Part shown: one piece after another, positions 47,140-55,235 of the stretch
Position numbering within the stretch: the stretch's first letter is position 1
Layout of the letters: the number at the start of each line of letters is the position of its first letter
Notes under the pieces: model-generated
What the model saw: only the letters and a program-made list of their open reading frames with translations
What the model was told of the DNA's origin: nothing
Database searches by the model: none
Program-made: the position numbers and the translations under genes
NCBI GenBank assembly: GCA_026129905.1
Contig: JAHCHE010000027.1
Span: forward strand, 1 to 64,000
DNA from: Bryobacteraceae bacterium
Lineage (GTDB): Bacteria > Acidobacteriota > Terriglobia > Bryobacterales > Bryobacteraceae
Reading direction: 5' to 3'
Length of the DNA: 64,000 nt

Positions 47140-47654
47140 TCCAGAAGAAGATCTGTCTCCTCGGCGCCTACGCCGTCGGTAAAACCAGCCTCGTCCTGCG
47201 CTTTGTCCGCAGCGTCTTCTCGGAATCCTACTCGGCCACGGTGGGCGTCCGGATCTACAAGAAGGAGATCGGTCTTGCGCCCTGGGGGATCAAGCTGATT
47301 GTCTGGGACCTGGCCGGGGAGAACGAACTGGTCCGCCTCCGTACGAGCTACCTGCGAGGCTGCTCCGGCTATATCCTCGTGGTCGACGGGACCCGTCCGG
47401 CTACGCTGGAGAAGGCAATCGACCTCCAGCGGCGCGCCTTCCAGACGCTCGGCCCGGTTCCCTTTGTCCTCGTTGTTAACAAGAACGATCGCCGGGACCA
47501 GTGGTCGATTGAGGCATTCGCTCTGGACGATCTGCGCGAGAGCGGGTGGACCTGCCTGCGAACCAGCGCGAAAACGGGGGAAGGCGTCGAACTTGCCTTT
47601 CAAATCCTCGCGGAGAAGCTGATTGATGCGCACCGAGCGGCAACCGCCTCCTAG
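47136..47654 (+). CDS. Ras/Rab-like small GTPase
   Basis: A 172-residue small GTPase with all G motifs: P-loop GAYAVGKTS (10-18), switch I Thr35 in SATVG, G3 WDLAGE (57-62), G4 NKND (115-118) and G5 TSAK (143-146). The position of the catalytic Gln of Ras (DxxGQ) is Glu62, so intrinsic hydrolysis may be weak and depend on a partner, as for MglA with MglB. No lipidation signal is present; the membrane link would come through the OmpA-like neighbour. It is translationally coupled upstream (ATGA) and overlaps the next gene by 29 bases. Confidence 0.88.
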   Translation: MIQKKICLLGAYAVGKTSLVLRFVRSVFSESYSATVGVRIYKKEIGLAPWGIKLIVWDLAGENELVRLRTSYLRGCSGYILVVDGTRPATLEKAIDLQRRAFQTLGPVPFVLVVNKNDRRDQWSIEAFALDDLRESGWTCLRTSAKTGEGVELAFQILAEKLIDAHRAATAS

Positions 47655-49752
47655 CGTTCAAGCGTACCTGGAAGGCTGGCTGCGGCGCTCGCGTTCTCCC
47701 GCTTATCTGCTCGTATCGGCCGGCGGCATCGTCGCCGGCGCGGGCGGCGACCTGGAGCGCTATGGGCTCGAGGGGCTTGACGAGGGCGCGCCCGCCGCAC
47801 AGGCCGTCTATCTCCTGGAAGGCCTCTTTCCGCTTGACGATTCCTTTGTGCTGTTCCGCGTCGAGACGCCGGCCGGCAGATTCGCCGACGTCCACTTGTT
47901 TTGCGCGGAGGAGATGGACTGCGTCCTGTTCCTCGATTCCACGCAGGAGGTCGCCGAGCGGGCCGAGGTGGAGGAGGCCCTCCACCGAATCCTGGAGAGC
48001 CTCCAGCGCGAAACCGATAACGCCCTTGCGCTCCCGCGCGCAATGGCCGTGGTGCAGGACATCGGAGAGCGGCGCCGCGCCGAGGAGGCGCTCCGCCAAA
48101 GCCAGTCCAAGTTCCAGGCTGTGTTTGAGAACTCGCGCGACGCCATCGGCGCGCTCAGCGCCGCTAACCACGCGCTGGTGAATCCCGCCTACCTCCGCAT
48201 GTTCGGCTATACTCACGAAGCGGAACTGCTGGGCACGCCATTCCTCGACGTAATCGCGCCTGAGTACCGCGAATCCGTCCGCGAACAGGCCCGCCGCCGG
48301 TTCTCGACCGCCGACCTGACTGCGGCCTACGAAACCAAAGGCCTCCGCAGAGACGGCTCGATCTTCGACCTCGACGTTCTCGTGTCCCGCTATGAGTGCG
48401 ACGATGAGACGTATACCCTCGTTATTCTGCGCGACATCACCGACCGCAAAGCGACCGAGGCCAAGCTGATTCACGACGCCTTGCACGATTCGCTGACGGA
48501 CCTCCCCAATCGCGCGCTGTTTCTGGACCGCCTGCAACAGGCCCTGAACCGCTTGCCGCGGCGCCGCTCGGCCGGGCTGGCGGTCTTGTTTGTCGACATC
48601 GACCGGTTCAAGCTGGTGAACGACAGCCTGGGTCACCACGTGGGCGATTACGTGCTCGTCACCATTGCCCGCAGACTCACATCGGCGCTGCGATCGGCCG
48701 ACACGGTGGCGCGCCTCGGGGGCGATGAGTTCGTCGTGCTGCTGGAGGACCTCGCCGCTTCCGAGGAAGCCTTCCGTGTCGCCGAGCGCCTTCAACAAGA
48801 ACTGGGCCGGCCCGTCAGGTGGCACGACCACGAGGTGTTCGTTACCGCCAGCATCGGCATTGCCCTTGCCGGCGCCGCAACCTCGCGTCCGGACGAACTT
48901 CTCCGCGCGGCCGACATCGCGATGTACCGGGCCAAGCGAAAGGGTCTGGCCCGCTACGAAATCTTCACGCCTGAGATGCAGGCCGACGCCTTATCGCGGC
49001 TCCAACTGGAAAGCGACCTCCATCGCGCCCTCGAGCGCGGCGAGATCGACGTGTACCTCCAGCCGATCGTTTCGGTGGCCGATGGCCTCGTGGCCGGGTT
49101 CGAAGCGCTGGCCCGCTGGCGCCACCCGCAGCGAGGCCTGGTCCTGCCCGATGAGTTCATTCCCGTGGCCGAGGAGACAGGTTTAATCACGCCCCTCGGC
49201 GATGCCATCCTTCGGCGAGCCTGCGAATGGGCCGCCCGCCTGCCCGCCGCCAGCCCCGTCAGCGTGGCCGTCAATTGCTCGGTGCAACAGCTCAACAGCG
49301 CCGGCTTCGCCGACCGGCTGGGGCAGATTCTGGCGGAAACGGGCCTCGCTCCCGCCCGGCTGCGCCTGGAAATCACCGAGAGCGGAATCATGTCGAATGC
49401 CGAGGCCGGACTCATGATGTTGCGCACGCTCCGCTTGCTCGACGTCCGGTTTCACCTCGACGACTTTGGCCTCGGGTACTCCTCTATGAGCTATCTGCAC
49501 CGCTTCCCGATCGACGGTTTGAAGATCCACCAATCGTTCATCGGGCCTTCGGAAGTCTCGCCGGAACACCAGAAGATCGTGCGAACCATCCTCAACCTGG
49601 GGCGCGATCTTGGCATGGTGACGATCGCCGAAGGAGTGGAAACGCCGGCGCACCTGGAATGGCTCCGCGCCGCCGGCTGCGACTACGCGCAGGGCTTTCT
49701 CATCGCGCCGCCGCTGCCGCCCGACGATGCCAGAGCGCTGCTCGCCTCCTGA
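47626..49752 (+). CDS. PAS-GGDEF-EAL cyclic-di-GMP enzyme
   Basis: A 708-residue protein. Residues about 10-125 form an N-terminal sensor-like domain ([24 protein letters not shown] region) that I associate with proteins encoded next to such GTPases. A PAS domain (about 160-275) follows. The diguanylate cyclase domain has an intact GGDEF (365-369) and an RxxD inhibitory site (356-359) five residues before it. The phosphodiesterase domain has EAL (493-495), LEITESG, LDDFG and AEGVET; the usual KID is KIH (633-635). Both activities are plausible. It likely reports the GTPase state as c-di-GMP level; that is inference. ATG 47626 has GGAGAA 8 bases upstream. Confidence 0.9.
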   Translation: MRTERQPPPSVQAYLEGWLRRSRSPAYLLVSAGGIVAGAGGDLERYGLEGLDEGAPAAQAVYLLEGLFPLDDSFVLFRVETPAGRFADVHLFCAEEMDCVLFLDSTQEVAERAEVEEALHRILESLQRETDNALALPRAMAVVQDIGERRRAEEALRQSQSKFQAVFENSRDAIGALSAANHALVNPAYLRMFGYTHEAELLGTPFLDVIAPEYRESVREQARRRFSTADLTAAYETKGLRRDGSIFDLDVLVSRYECDDETYTLVILRDITDRKATEAKLIHDALHDSLTDLPNRALFLDRLQQALNRLPRRRSAGLAVLFVDIDRFKLVNDSLGHHVGDYVLVTIARRLTSALRSADTVARLGGDEFVVLLEDLAASEEAFRVAERLQQELGRPVRWHDHEVFVTASIGIALAGAATSRPDELLRAADIAMYRAKRKGLARYEIFTPEMQADALSRLQLESDLHRALERGEIDVYLQPIVSVADGLVAGFEALARWRHPQRGLVLPDEFIPVAEETGLITPLGDAILRRACEWAARLPAASPVSVAVNCSVQQLNSAGFADRLGQILAETGLAPARLRLEITESGIMSNAEAGLMMLRTLRLLDVRFHLDDFGLGYSSMSYLHRFPIDGLKIHQSFIGPSEVSPEHQKIVRTILNLGRDLGMVTIAEGVETPAHLEWLRAAGCDYAQGFLIAPPLPPDDARALLAS

Positions 49753-49801
49753 CGGCAGGGGTCCTGCGGGCCGAACCGGCGCGCGCACCTTTCGCAGAGC
49801 G

Positions 49802-50095
49802 TCAGTGGGAGGGAGGTACCAAGCCGATCAGGTGCAGCAGGCCGAACAGCGCGAGGGCAACGCCGGCGAAACGCACAAACAGTTCCATGCCCGGCGAGGC
49901 GGGGAACGATTCGGCGTCGCGGGACGGCTTCGCCCACTGGTGCGATTCCAGGCTCGAGAGCCGCGACGCGGCCCGGCTCAGCAGCGCAACGATCTTAGCC
50001 GGATCCACGACCATCAGCAATGCCGCATAGATCACCGGACCGAACAGGCACAGGCGCGCCAGCATCGCACCGGCGCTGTCGGACGTCTGATACAT
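49802..50095 (-). CDS. Small two-helix membrane protein, unknown function
   Basis: A 97-residue protein with two hydrophobic helices (about 11-31 and 72-93) separated by a polar loop rich in Ser, Glu and Lys. A GGGGG ribosome-binding site lies 2 bases before the ATG. No family recognised. It converges on the GGDEF-EAL gene. Confidence 0.6.
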   Translation of the reverse strand: MYQTSDSAGAMLARLCLFGPVIYAALLMVVDPAKIVALLSRAASRLSSLESHQWAKPSRDAESFPASPGMELFVRFAGVALALFGLLHLIGLVPPSH

Positions 50096-50174
50096 TTCCC
50101 CCTATCGTATCACGGTCCGCCGGCATTTCAGACTCATTAATCGGAATAAAGAACGAGTTGTCCCCGGCCCGGCC

Positions 50175-52754
50175 CTACGATTCCCGCAGCGCCTCGACCG
50201 GATCCACCGTGGCGGCGCGCCGGCTCGGGACCAGGCAGGCGAGCAATGCCGCGCCCACCAATACGCCGGTTGCCGAGGCGTAGGTCGCGGCGTCCGATGG
50301 ACGGATTCCGTATAGCAGCGCGCCAACGGTCCTGGAGGCGGCCGCGGCGAGCGCCAGCCCCGCCGCCGCGCCTACGATCGTCAGCGTCCCCGCCGAACGG
50401 AGCACCTCCGCCACGATCCGGCTCGGGCGCGCTCCCAGCGCCACTCGGATTCCGATTTCCCGCCTGCGTTGCGAAACCATGTAGGCCATCACTCCGTAGA
50501 GCCCGATTGCGGCCAGCGCAAGGGCCAGCATGGAAAACAGGCCGACGAGCAACGTACGAAATCGGGTCTGCGCCAGCGCTCCGTGCAACGCGTCCGCCAA
50601 CGGGCGCACCGAGTACACCGCGCGGCCCGGTTCCGCGGCCTGGACCGCCTGCCGGACCGCGGTGGCTATCGCCGCCGGCTCACGGGTCTGGATCAAGAAA
50701 TCCGAATCCGGCCAGTAGCGGAGAAACCCGCAGGCGTATATTAGCGGCTGAGGCGCCGCGCCATGCCCGTCTTCGCGCGCGTCCGCGACCACGCCCACAA
50801 TCCTCACCCTATCGCCAGTGGGTCCTTGGAGAATCGTCCGTCCAATCGGGTCCCGACCCGCAAAGTACCGTTCGGAGAAACGCTGGTTCACAAGGGCTTG
50901 GAACGGCCGCTCCGGACCGGTGTTCATGCGGCACGTCTCGCCCCGGAGGATCGGAATGCCGAGCGTCTGAAAATACGCCGCCGTCACGATGCGCCAGGTC
51001 GTGAAGCGCAACGTTCCGTCGGGCGTCCGCTCGCCGGAAATCTCGAACTCCCGGGGCCATGCCGGATTCACGCCGGCAAGTCCGCTGGACATCGCCACCG
51101 CAGTCACGCCTGGAACCGCCGCCACCGCGTCCATGACTCGCTGATGGCGGGAGATCGACGCCTCCTGCCGCTCCAAGCCGGCGCCGACGCGAAGCGTCAG
51201 CACGTTCTCCGGGTTGAATCCCAGCGGCGCTTCTTCGAGCATCGTCAGGCTTCGCACAAACAGCCCCGCTCCGATCAAAAGCGCGGTTGCCAGCGCGAGC
51301 TGTCCAGCCACCAAAAGGCGGGGAAGCCGTTGCCCGCCGGCGGCGAGGCTTCTTCCTCCCCGAATCAGCGAACCCGTCAATGCCCGTTTGTACGTCTCCA
51401 CGATCGGCGCCAGCGAGAGCAGCATCGCCGCCAGCGCGCTGATCCCCGCTCCGATCCCAACCATCCGGGCATTCAGCGAGAGCTCTCCGATTCGGGGCAG
51501 ATCGGCAAGCTGCGTCCGCAAAAGATCGATGGCCGCCCACGCCGCTGCCATTCCGGCAAGCCCTCCGCAACCCGCGTAGACCAGGCCCTCCGCCAGAAGC
51601 TGGCGGGCAATCGCGGCGCGTCCGGCCCCAAGCGCGCAGCGTGCGGCGATCTCCGGAGCGCGGCTGTTGAGCCGGGCCAGCAGCAGGCAAGCGACATTGC
51701 CGCACGCGATCAGCAGCAGCACGCTGACCGATCCGAACAACAGCCAGAACGCCAGCCGCACCCCACCCGTCAACTGGTCCTTCAGCGGCTCCACCGCAGT
51801 GCTCCAGCCCGCGTCCGTTTTCGGGTACAGCTCGCCTAGGCGCTTCTGGACGCCGGCCAGGTCGGCGTGCGCCTGCCAGAGCGTCACGCCTTCCTTCAGC
51901 CGGCCGATGCCGTGGTAAAACCGGGCCTCACGGGTGGCAAGCAGTTCGGGCGGCGCCTGCCTGGGGATCCAGACCTCGGTGGCGGCGCTCGGGTATTGAA
52001 AGCTGGCGCTCGCCACGCCTACGATGACGTGATTCTGCCCTTCAAGAATGAGCGTGCGCCCCACCGCCCCGGGATCCGCCGCGAACCGGCGCCGCCACAG
52101 TCCTTCGCTAATGACCGCCGCCCGCGGGCCGCCGAATTCTTCTTCTTCCGCCGTGAAGAACCGGCCCGCCGCCATTGGCGCGCCAAACACGGCGAAGAAC
52201 CGCGGCGAAACGTACGCGCCCGAGAGTCGTTCCGGCGCCGCGCCTGTCGTGTCGGTCAACGTCTCGGCGTGGCATCCTCCGATGGCCTCGAACGACCGGG
52301 TGAGGCGTTGCCAGTCCTCGAGGCGCCCCGGCGCCACCGGCGTTTGCGCCTGCGCATTCTCCGGGCTCGCTTCGTGAAGCGCCACCAGCCGGTCGGCCTT
52401 CGGATAAGGCAGCGGGCGTATCAGCACGGCGTCGATGAGGGAAAAGATCGCGCTGCTGGCGCCGATGCCGAGGGCCAGCGTCACGATCACCGTGGCCGAG
52501 AACGACGGCCTCCGCGCCATTGCGCGGATCGCGTAGCGACAATCCCGCAGCCAGCCCTCGAGTTGCGGCCATCCCCACGCCGCGCGGGAGTCCTCCATCA
52601 GGAGCGTCGTGTTGCCGAACTGCCGCCTGGCGGCTGCCGGGTCCCCTGTCGCGGAAGCCTTCATCTCCAGGTGCGTCCGCATCTCCTCTTCGAGTTCGGC
52701 GTCGATCTCGTCCCGCCGGAGCCGTCCGGCCAATTTGCGCCGCCATTCGCTCAT
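50175..52754 (-). CDS. MacB-like ABC transporter permease (acidobacterial duplicated orphan permease)
   Basis: An 859-residue permease with two MacB/FtsX-type halves. The N-terminus has the family prelude DEIDAELEEEMRTHLEMKA, then a first helix (VIVTLALGIGASSAIFSLID) and a periplasmic MacB core domain. Three helices (from about 330) follow, and the same order repeats to end at DPVEALRES. No ATPase subunit is encoded nearby, which is typical of these orphan permeases (TIGR03434 type). The role is unknown, likely export or mechanotransmission. The PadR regulator ends 9 bases upstream, so they form an operon, a standard acidobacterial pairing. Confidence 0.9.
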   Translation of the reverse strand: MSEWRRKLAGRLRRDEIDAELEEEMRTHLEMKASATGDPAAARRQFGNTTLLMEDSRAAWGWPQLEGWLRDCRYAIRAMARRPSFSATVIVTLALGIGASSAIFSLIDAVLIRPLPYPKADRLVALHEASPENAQAQTPVAPGRLEDWQRLTRSFEAIGGCHAETLTDTTGAAPERLSGAYVSPRFFAVFGAPMAAGRFFTAEEEEFGGPRAAVISEGLWRRRFAADPGAVGRTLILEGQNHVIVGVASASFQYPSAATEVWIPRQAPPELLATREARFYHGIGRLKEGVTLWQAHADLAGVQKRLGELYPKTDAGWSTAVEPLKDQLTGGVRLAFWLLFGSVSVLLLIACGNVACLLLARLNSRAPEIAARCALGAGRAAIARQLLAEGLVYAGCGGLAGMAAAWAAIDLLRTQLADLPRIGELSLNARMVGIGAGISALAAMLLSLAPIVETYKRALTGSLIRGGRSLAAGGQRLPRLLVAGQLALATALLIGAGLFVRSLTMLEEAPLGFNPENVLTLRVGAGLERQEASISRHQRVMDAVAAVPGVTAVAMSSGLAGVNPAWPREFEISGERTPDGTLRFTTWRIVTAAYFQTLGIPILRGETCRMNTGPERPFQALVNQRFSERYFAGRDPIGRTILQGPTGDRVRIVGVVADAREDGHGAAPQPLIYACGFLRYWPDSDFLIQTREPAAIATAVRQAVQAAEPGRAVYSVRPLADALHGALAQTRFRTLLVGLFSMLALALAAIGLYGVMAYMVSQRRREIGIRVALGARPSRIVAEVLRSAGTLTIVGAAAGLALAAAASRTVGALLYGIRPSDAATYASATGVLVGAALLACLVPSRRAATVDPVEALRES

Positions 52755-52763
52755 CGTCTTCCC

Positions 52764-53096
52764 CTACGCCGGCTGAATCACGCGGCGGATTGCGCCGACC
52801 ACGCGTTCGAACGCCTCGATCTCGGCCGCGAGCTGCTTTCGTCCGACGGGCGTCAGCGTGTAATATCGCGCCCGCCGGTTATTCTCGCTCTGCCGCCACT
52901 CCGCCTTAAGCCAACCCTTCACCAGCATTCGCTGCAGCGCCGGGTACAGCGAGCCTTCCTCCACTTGCAGGACGTCCTCGGTAGTCTGCTGGATATGCAA
53001 GGCAATGCCGTAGCCGTGCATCGGCTCCAGGCGCGCCAGCGCCTTGAGGATCAGCATGTGGAGGGTGCCCGGCGGGACCTCCGCGCGTTTTCTCAT
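52764..53096 (-). CDS. PadR-family transcriptional regulator
   Basis: A 110-residue PadR winged-helix protein: PGTLHMLILKALARLEPMHGYGI, then the recognition segment VEEGSLYPALQRMLVKGWLKAEW, the wing (RRARYYTLTPVGRKQL) and a C-terminal dimerisation helix. PadR proteins usually repress their own gene and the neighbouring transport gene. The interlocked inverted repeats at 53096-53128 directly over the start are the likely binding sites. Confidence 0.92.
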   Translation of the reverse strand: MRKRAEVPPGTLHMLILKALARLEPMHGYGIALHIQQTTEDVLQVEEGSLYPALQRMLVKGWLKAEWRQSENNRRARYYTLTPVGRKQLAAEIEAFERVVGAIRRVIQPA

Positions 53097-53128
53097 AGAT
53101 AATCTACCCTAGACAATCTACCATAGAT
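53096..53128. promoter_or_regulatory. Interlocked TCTA/TAGA inverted repeats, probable PadR operator
   Basis: Three overlapping dyads lie at and just upstream of the padR start: TAGAT-a-ATCTA (53096-53106), TCTA-ccc-TAGA (53103-53113) and TCTA-cca-TAGA (53117-53127). The last two are 14 bases apart. Position over the start region suggests autoregulation of the PadR-permease operon. Confidence 0.55.
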
Positions 53129-53139
53129 ACGCTATGGAA

Positions 53140-53396
53140 ACAAGCCCCAGATTTCATCGGGTTCCACTTTGCGCTGAAAAGCACTTCGATTCCGGATGAG
53201 CTATCCTATCTTTTCGGCAATCACGATGGCGGCGGCCGGGCGGCCGGCTATGGAGGACTTCCCGACACCTCCGCGATCCAGCGCGTGCTCGAATCGGGCG
53301 GCATCGACTGCCTGAAAAACGAGGCGCGCGTCATCCAGGCGCGGGGCCAGTTCCTTCACATCGCCTCCGTCGGCGATCTGTGGACCACGGAGGTCG
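53140..53396 (+). pseudogene. Metallophosphoesterase fragment (both ends missing)
   Basis: An open frame without a start codon encodes a central piece of a calcineurin-like phosphoesterase: LSYLFGNHDGG (GNHD metal motif at about 53216-53227), then GGLPDTSAIQRVLESGGIDC, LKNEARVI and SVGDLWTT at its end. The GNHD and the GDLW are family signatures. The N-terminal metal ligands and the C-terminal GHTHG motif are missing. At about 53396 the frame runs straight into histidine-kinase sequence, so two unrelated genes have been joined by deletion. Confidence 0.6.
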
Positions 53397-53942
53397 GCGC
53401 CGAGCAGCTCGCGCAACAGGCCGAGTCGCTGCGCCAGGTCAACGAGGACCTCCGCCAGTTCGCCGATGCGGCGTCGCACGACATGCAGGAGCCCCTGCGC
53501 ATGGTGATCGCCTACTCTCAATTGCTGCATCGCAAGCAGCAGCAGGCCGGCAAGGAAGGCATGGGCGAAATCACGGACTACCTTCTCGAGGGCGGGTTCC
53601 GCATGCAGGAGCTGATCAACGGCCTTCTCGCTTACTCGCGCGCCATCCAGGAGACGGCCCGTGGCGCATGTCGGCGGCGCATGCGACGGCGGCAGCGTGG
53701 TGCTCTGGGTTCGGGACAACGGCGTCGGCATTCCGCGCGACTACCAGAAAACCGTCTTCGGCATGTTTAAGCGGCTGCACAGCCGAAACCAGTCCGGCGC
53801 CGGGCTGGGGCTCGCGATCTGCCAGAAGATCGTCGAGCGCTACGGCGGGCGGATTTGGGTGGAATCGGAAGAGGGGGTCGGATCCACCTTCTTTTTCACC
53901 GCTCCCGGGGTGGAAGCGGCGGTCGCCAGCGGACGGTCCTAA
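53397..53942 (+). pseudogene. Histidine kinase remnant with internal deletion
   Basis: In the same frame as the phosphoesterase piece comes a kinase dimerisation/phosphoacceptor segment (LRQFADAASHDMQEPLRMV, His in SHD; then [10 protein letters not shown]). Soon after ARG at about 53665 the frame goes astray. In another frame (from about 53661) the second half of the ATPase domain continues to a normal end: [32 protein letters not shown] and STFFF. The ATPase N-box is missing, so the product cannot bind ATP. This is a broken PAS-type sensor kinase. Confidence 0.6.
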
Positions 53943-54017
53943 AACCGCCTGCGCTATACTCACCAGAGCGCCGTTCGAACAGCCTCAGCCGGCCGTCAAG
54001 CGCCTGGGAGCCAAGCC

Positions 54018-55181
54018 ATGGGAACGCAAGCGGAAGCCACCGTCGAAGTCGCGCGATCAATCCAGCCGGTCGCGCCGCGGCCGAAAGAACGATTGTTGTC
54101 GCTGGATGTCTTCCGCGGGTTCACCCTGCTGGGAATGGTGCTGGTGAACAGCCATCCGGCGGGCATCTATCCCGCGCTGGGTCACGCCCGCTGGCACGGC
54201 TGGGGCTTCGCCGACCTCATTTTTCCGTTCTTCGTCTTCATCGTCGGCGTGGCGATTCCGTACGCGTTCGCTTCGCGCCTGGCGCGGGGAGAAAATGGGC
54301 GAACGCTATTCGTCCATATCCTGCGCCGCAGCGTCCTGCTATTCGTAGTCGGAGTGCTGTTGAACGGCTATCCGAAGTTCGACCTGTCCACGCTGCGCGT
54401 AATGAACGTCTTGCAGCGCATCGCCATCTGCTATTTTCTGGCGTCGATCCTCTATGCCTACGTGCGGATGAAGCCAAAGGCGATCGTTTGGTTGTGCGCT
54501 GGCATTCTGGTTTCCTACTACATCCTGATGGTCTTCGTTCCCGTGCCCGGCTACGGCGCGGGCGTGCTGGAACCGGTGGGCAACTGGGGCAACTACATCG
54601 ATCAGCTTGTCATGAGCGGGCACATGCAGCACGGAAACTGGGAGGGCAAGAGCCTGCTCGGCAGTTTCCCCGCGCTGGTGACGATGCTGATGGGATTGCT
54701 CTGCGGCGTGTACCTCCGAACGGAACGTCCCGCATTCGAAAAGCTGACGAACGTTTTTGTGTACGGGAACCTTTGCATGGCGGCCGGCGCCATTTGGAGC
54801 CTCTGGTTTCCCATCAACCAGCACCTCTGGACGAGTTCGCTGGTGTTGTTCATGGGCGGCATTGCGCTGGTTCTTCTCGCCGCCTGCTACTACGTCGTCG
54901 ACATTCGGAAGAGCACGTGGTGGACATTGCCGTTTCTCGTTTTCGGCATGAATTCCATCGCTGTCTGGGTCTTCTCGCAGATGGGGAACAAGACCCTGAT
55001 GGCCATTCAGATCGCGGGCGCTGACGGTGCTCCGGTGAGCTTGTGGAAGGCTTCGGGCGAGTTTCTGGCCTCCTATCTCAGTCCGATGAACGGATCGTTC
55101 GTGTTCGCGATTGTCTACGTGTTGTTCTGGCTCGGAGTAATGGGCATCCTATACCGCCGGCGCATCTTCATCAAGCTTTGA
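54018..55181 (+). CDS. HGSNAT/NagX-like membrane acetyltransferase
   Basis: A 387-residue membrane protein with about ten hydrophobic segments. The start LLSLDVFRGFTLLGMVLVN is the signature of the DUF5009/DUF1624 acyltransferase group that includes human HGSNAT and bacterial NagX. A conserved His in VNSHPAG, the FADLIFPFFVFIVG segment and NVLQRIAICYF also fit. The family acetylates amino sugars across the membrane, so a role in N-acetylglucosamine-type sugar handling is likely. A GC-rich hairpin just downstream separates it from the convergent TonB receptor, whose LacI-type operator also suggests sugar metabolism. Confidence 0.85.
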   Translation: MGTQAEATVEVARSIQPVAPRPKERLLSLDVFRGFTLLGMVLVNSHPAGIYPALGHARWHGWGFADLIFPFFVFIVGVAIPYAFASRLARGENGRTLFVHILRRSVLLFVVGVLLNGYPKFDLSTLRVMNVLQRIAICYFLASILYAYVRMKPKAIVWLCAGILVSYYILMVFVPVPGYGAGVLEPVGNWGNYIDQLVMSGHMQHGNWEGKSLLGSFPALVTMLMGLLCGVYLRTERPAFEKLTNVFVYGNLCMAAGAIWSLWFPINQHLWTSSLVLFMGGIALVLLAACYYVVDIRKSTWWTLPFLVFGMNSIAVWVFSQMGNKTLMAIQIAGADGAPVSLWKASGEFLASYLSPMNGSFVFAIVYVLFWLGVMGILYRRRIFIKL

Positions 55182-55198
55182 CAAGGTTGCGCACGGAG

Positions 55199-55224
55199 GC
55201 CCCCCGGCAAGGCAGCCGGGGGGC
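55199..55224. terminator. GC-rich hairpin between convergent genes
   Basis: A perfect 10-bp stem GCCCCCCGGC / GCCGGGGGGC around the loop AAGGCA lies between the acetyltransferase stop (55181) and the receptor stop (55236). Neither side has a clear T tract, so it may act as a bidirectional, partly Rho-assisted terminator. Confidence 0.6.
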
Positions 55225-55235
55225 AGACCAGCGCT

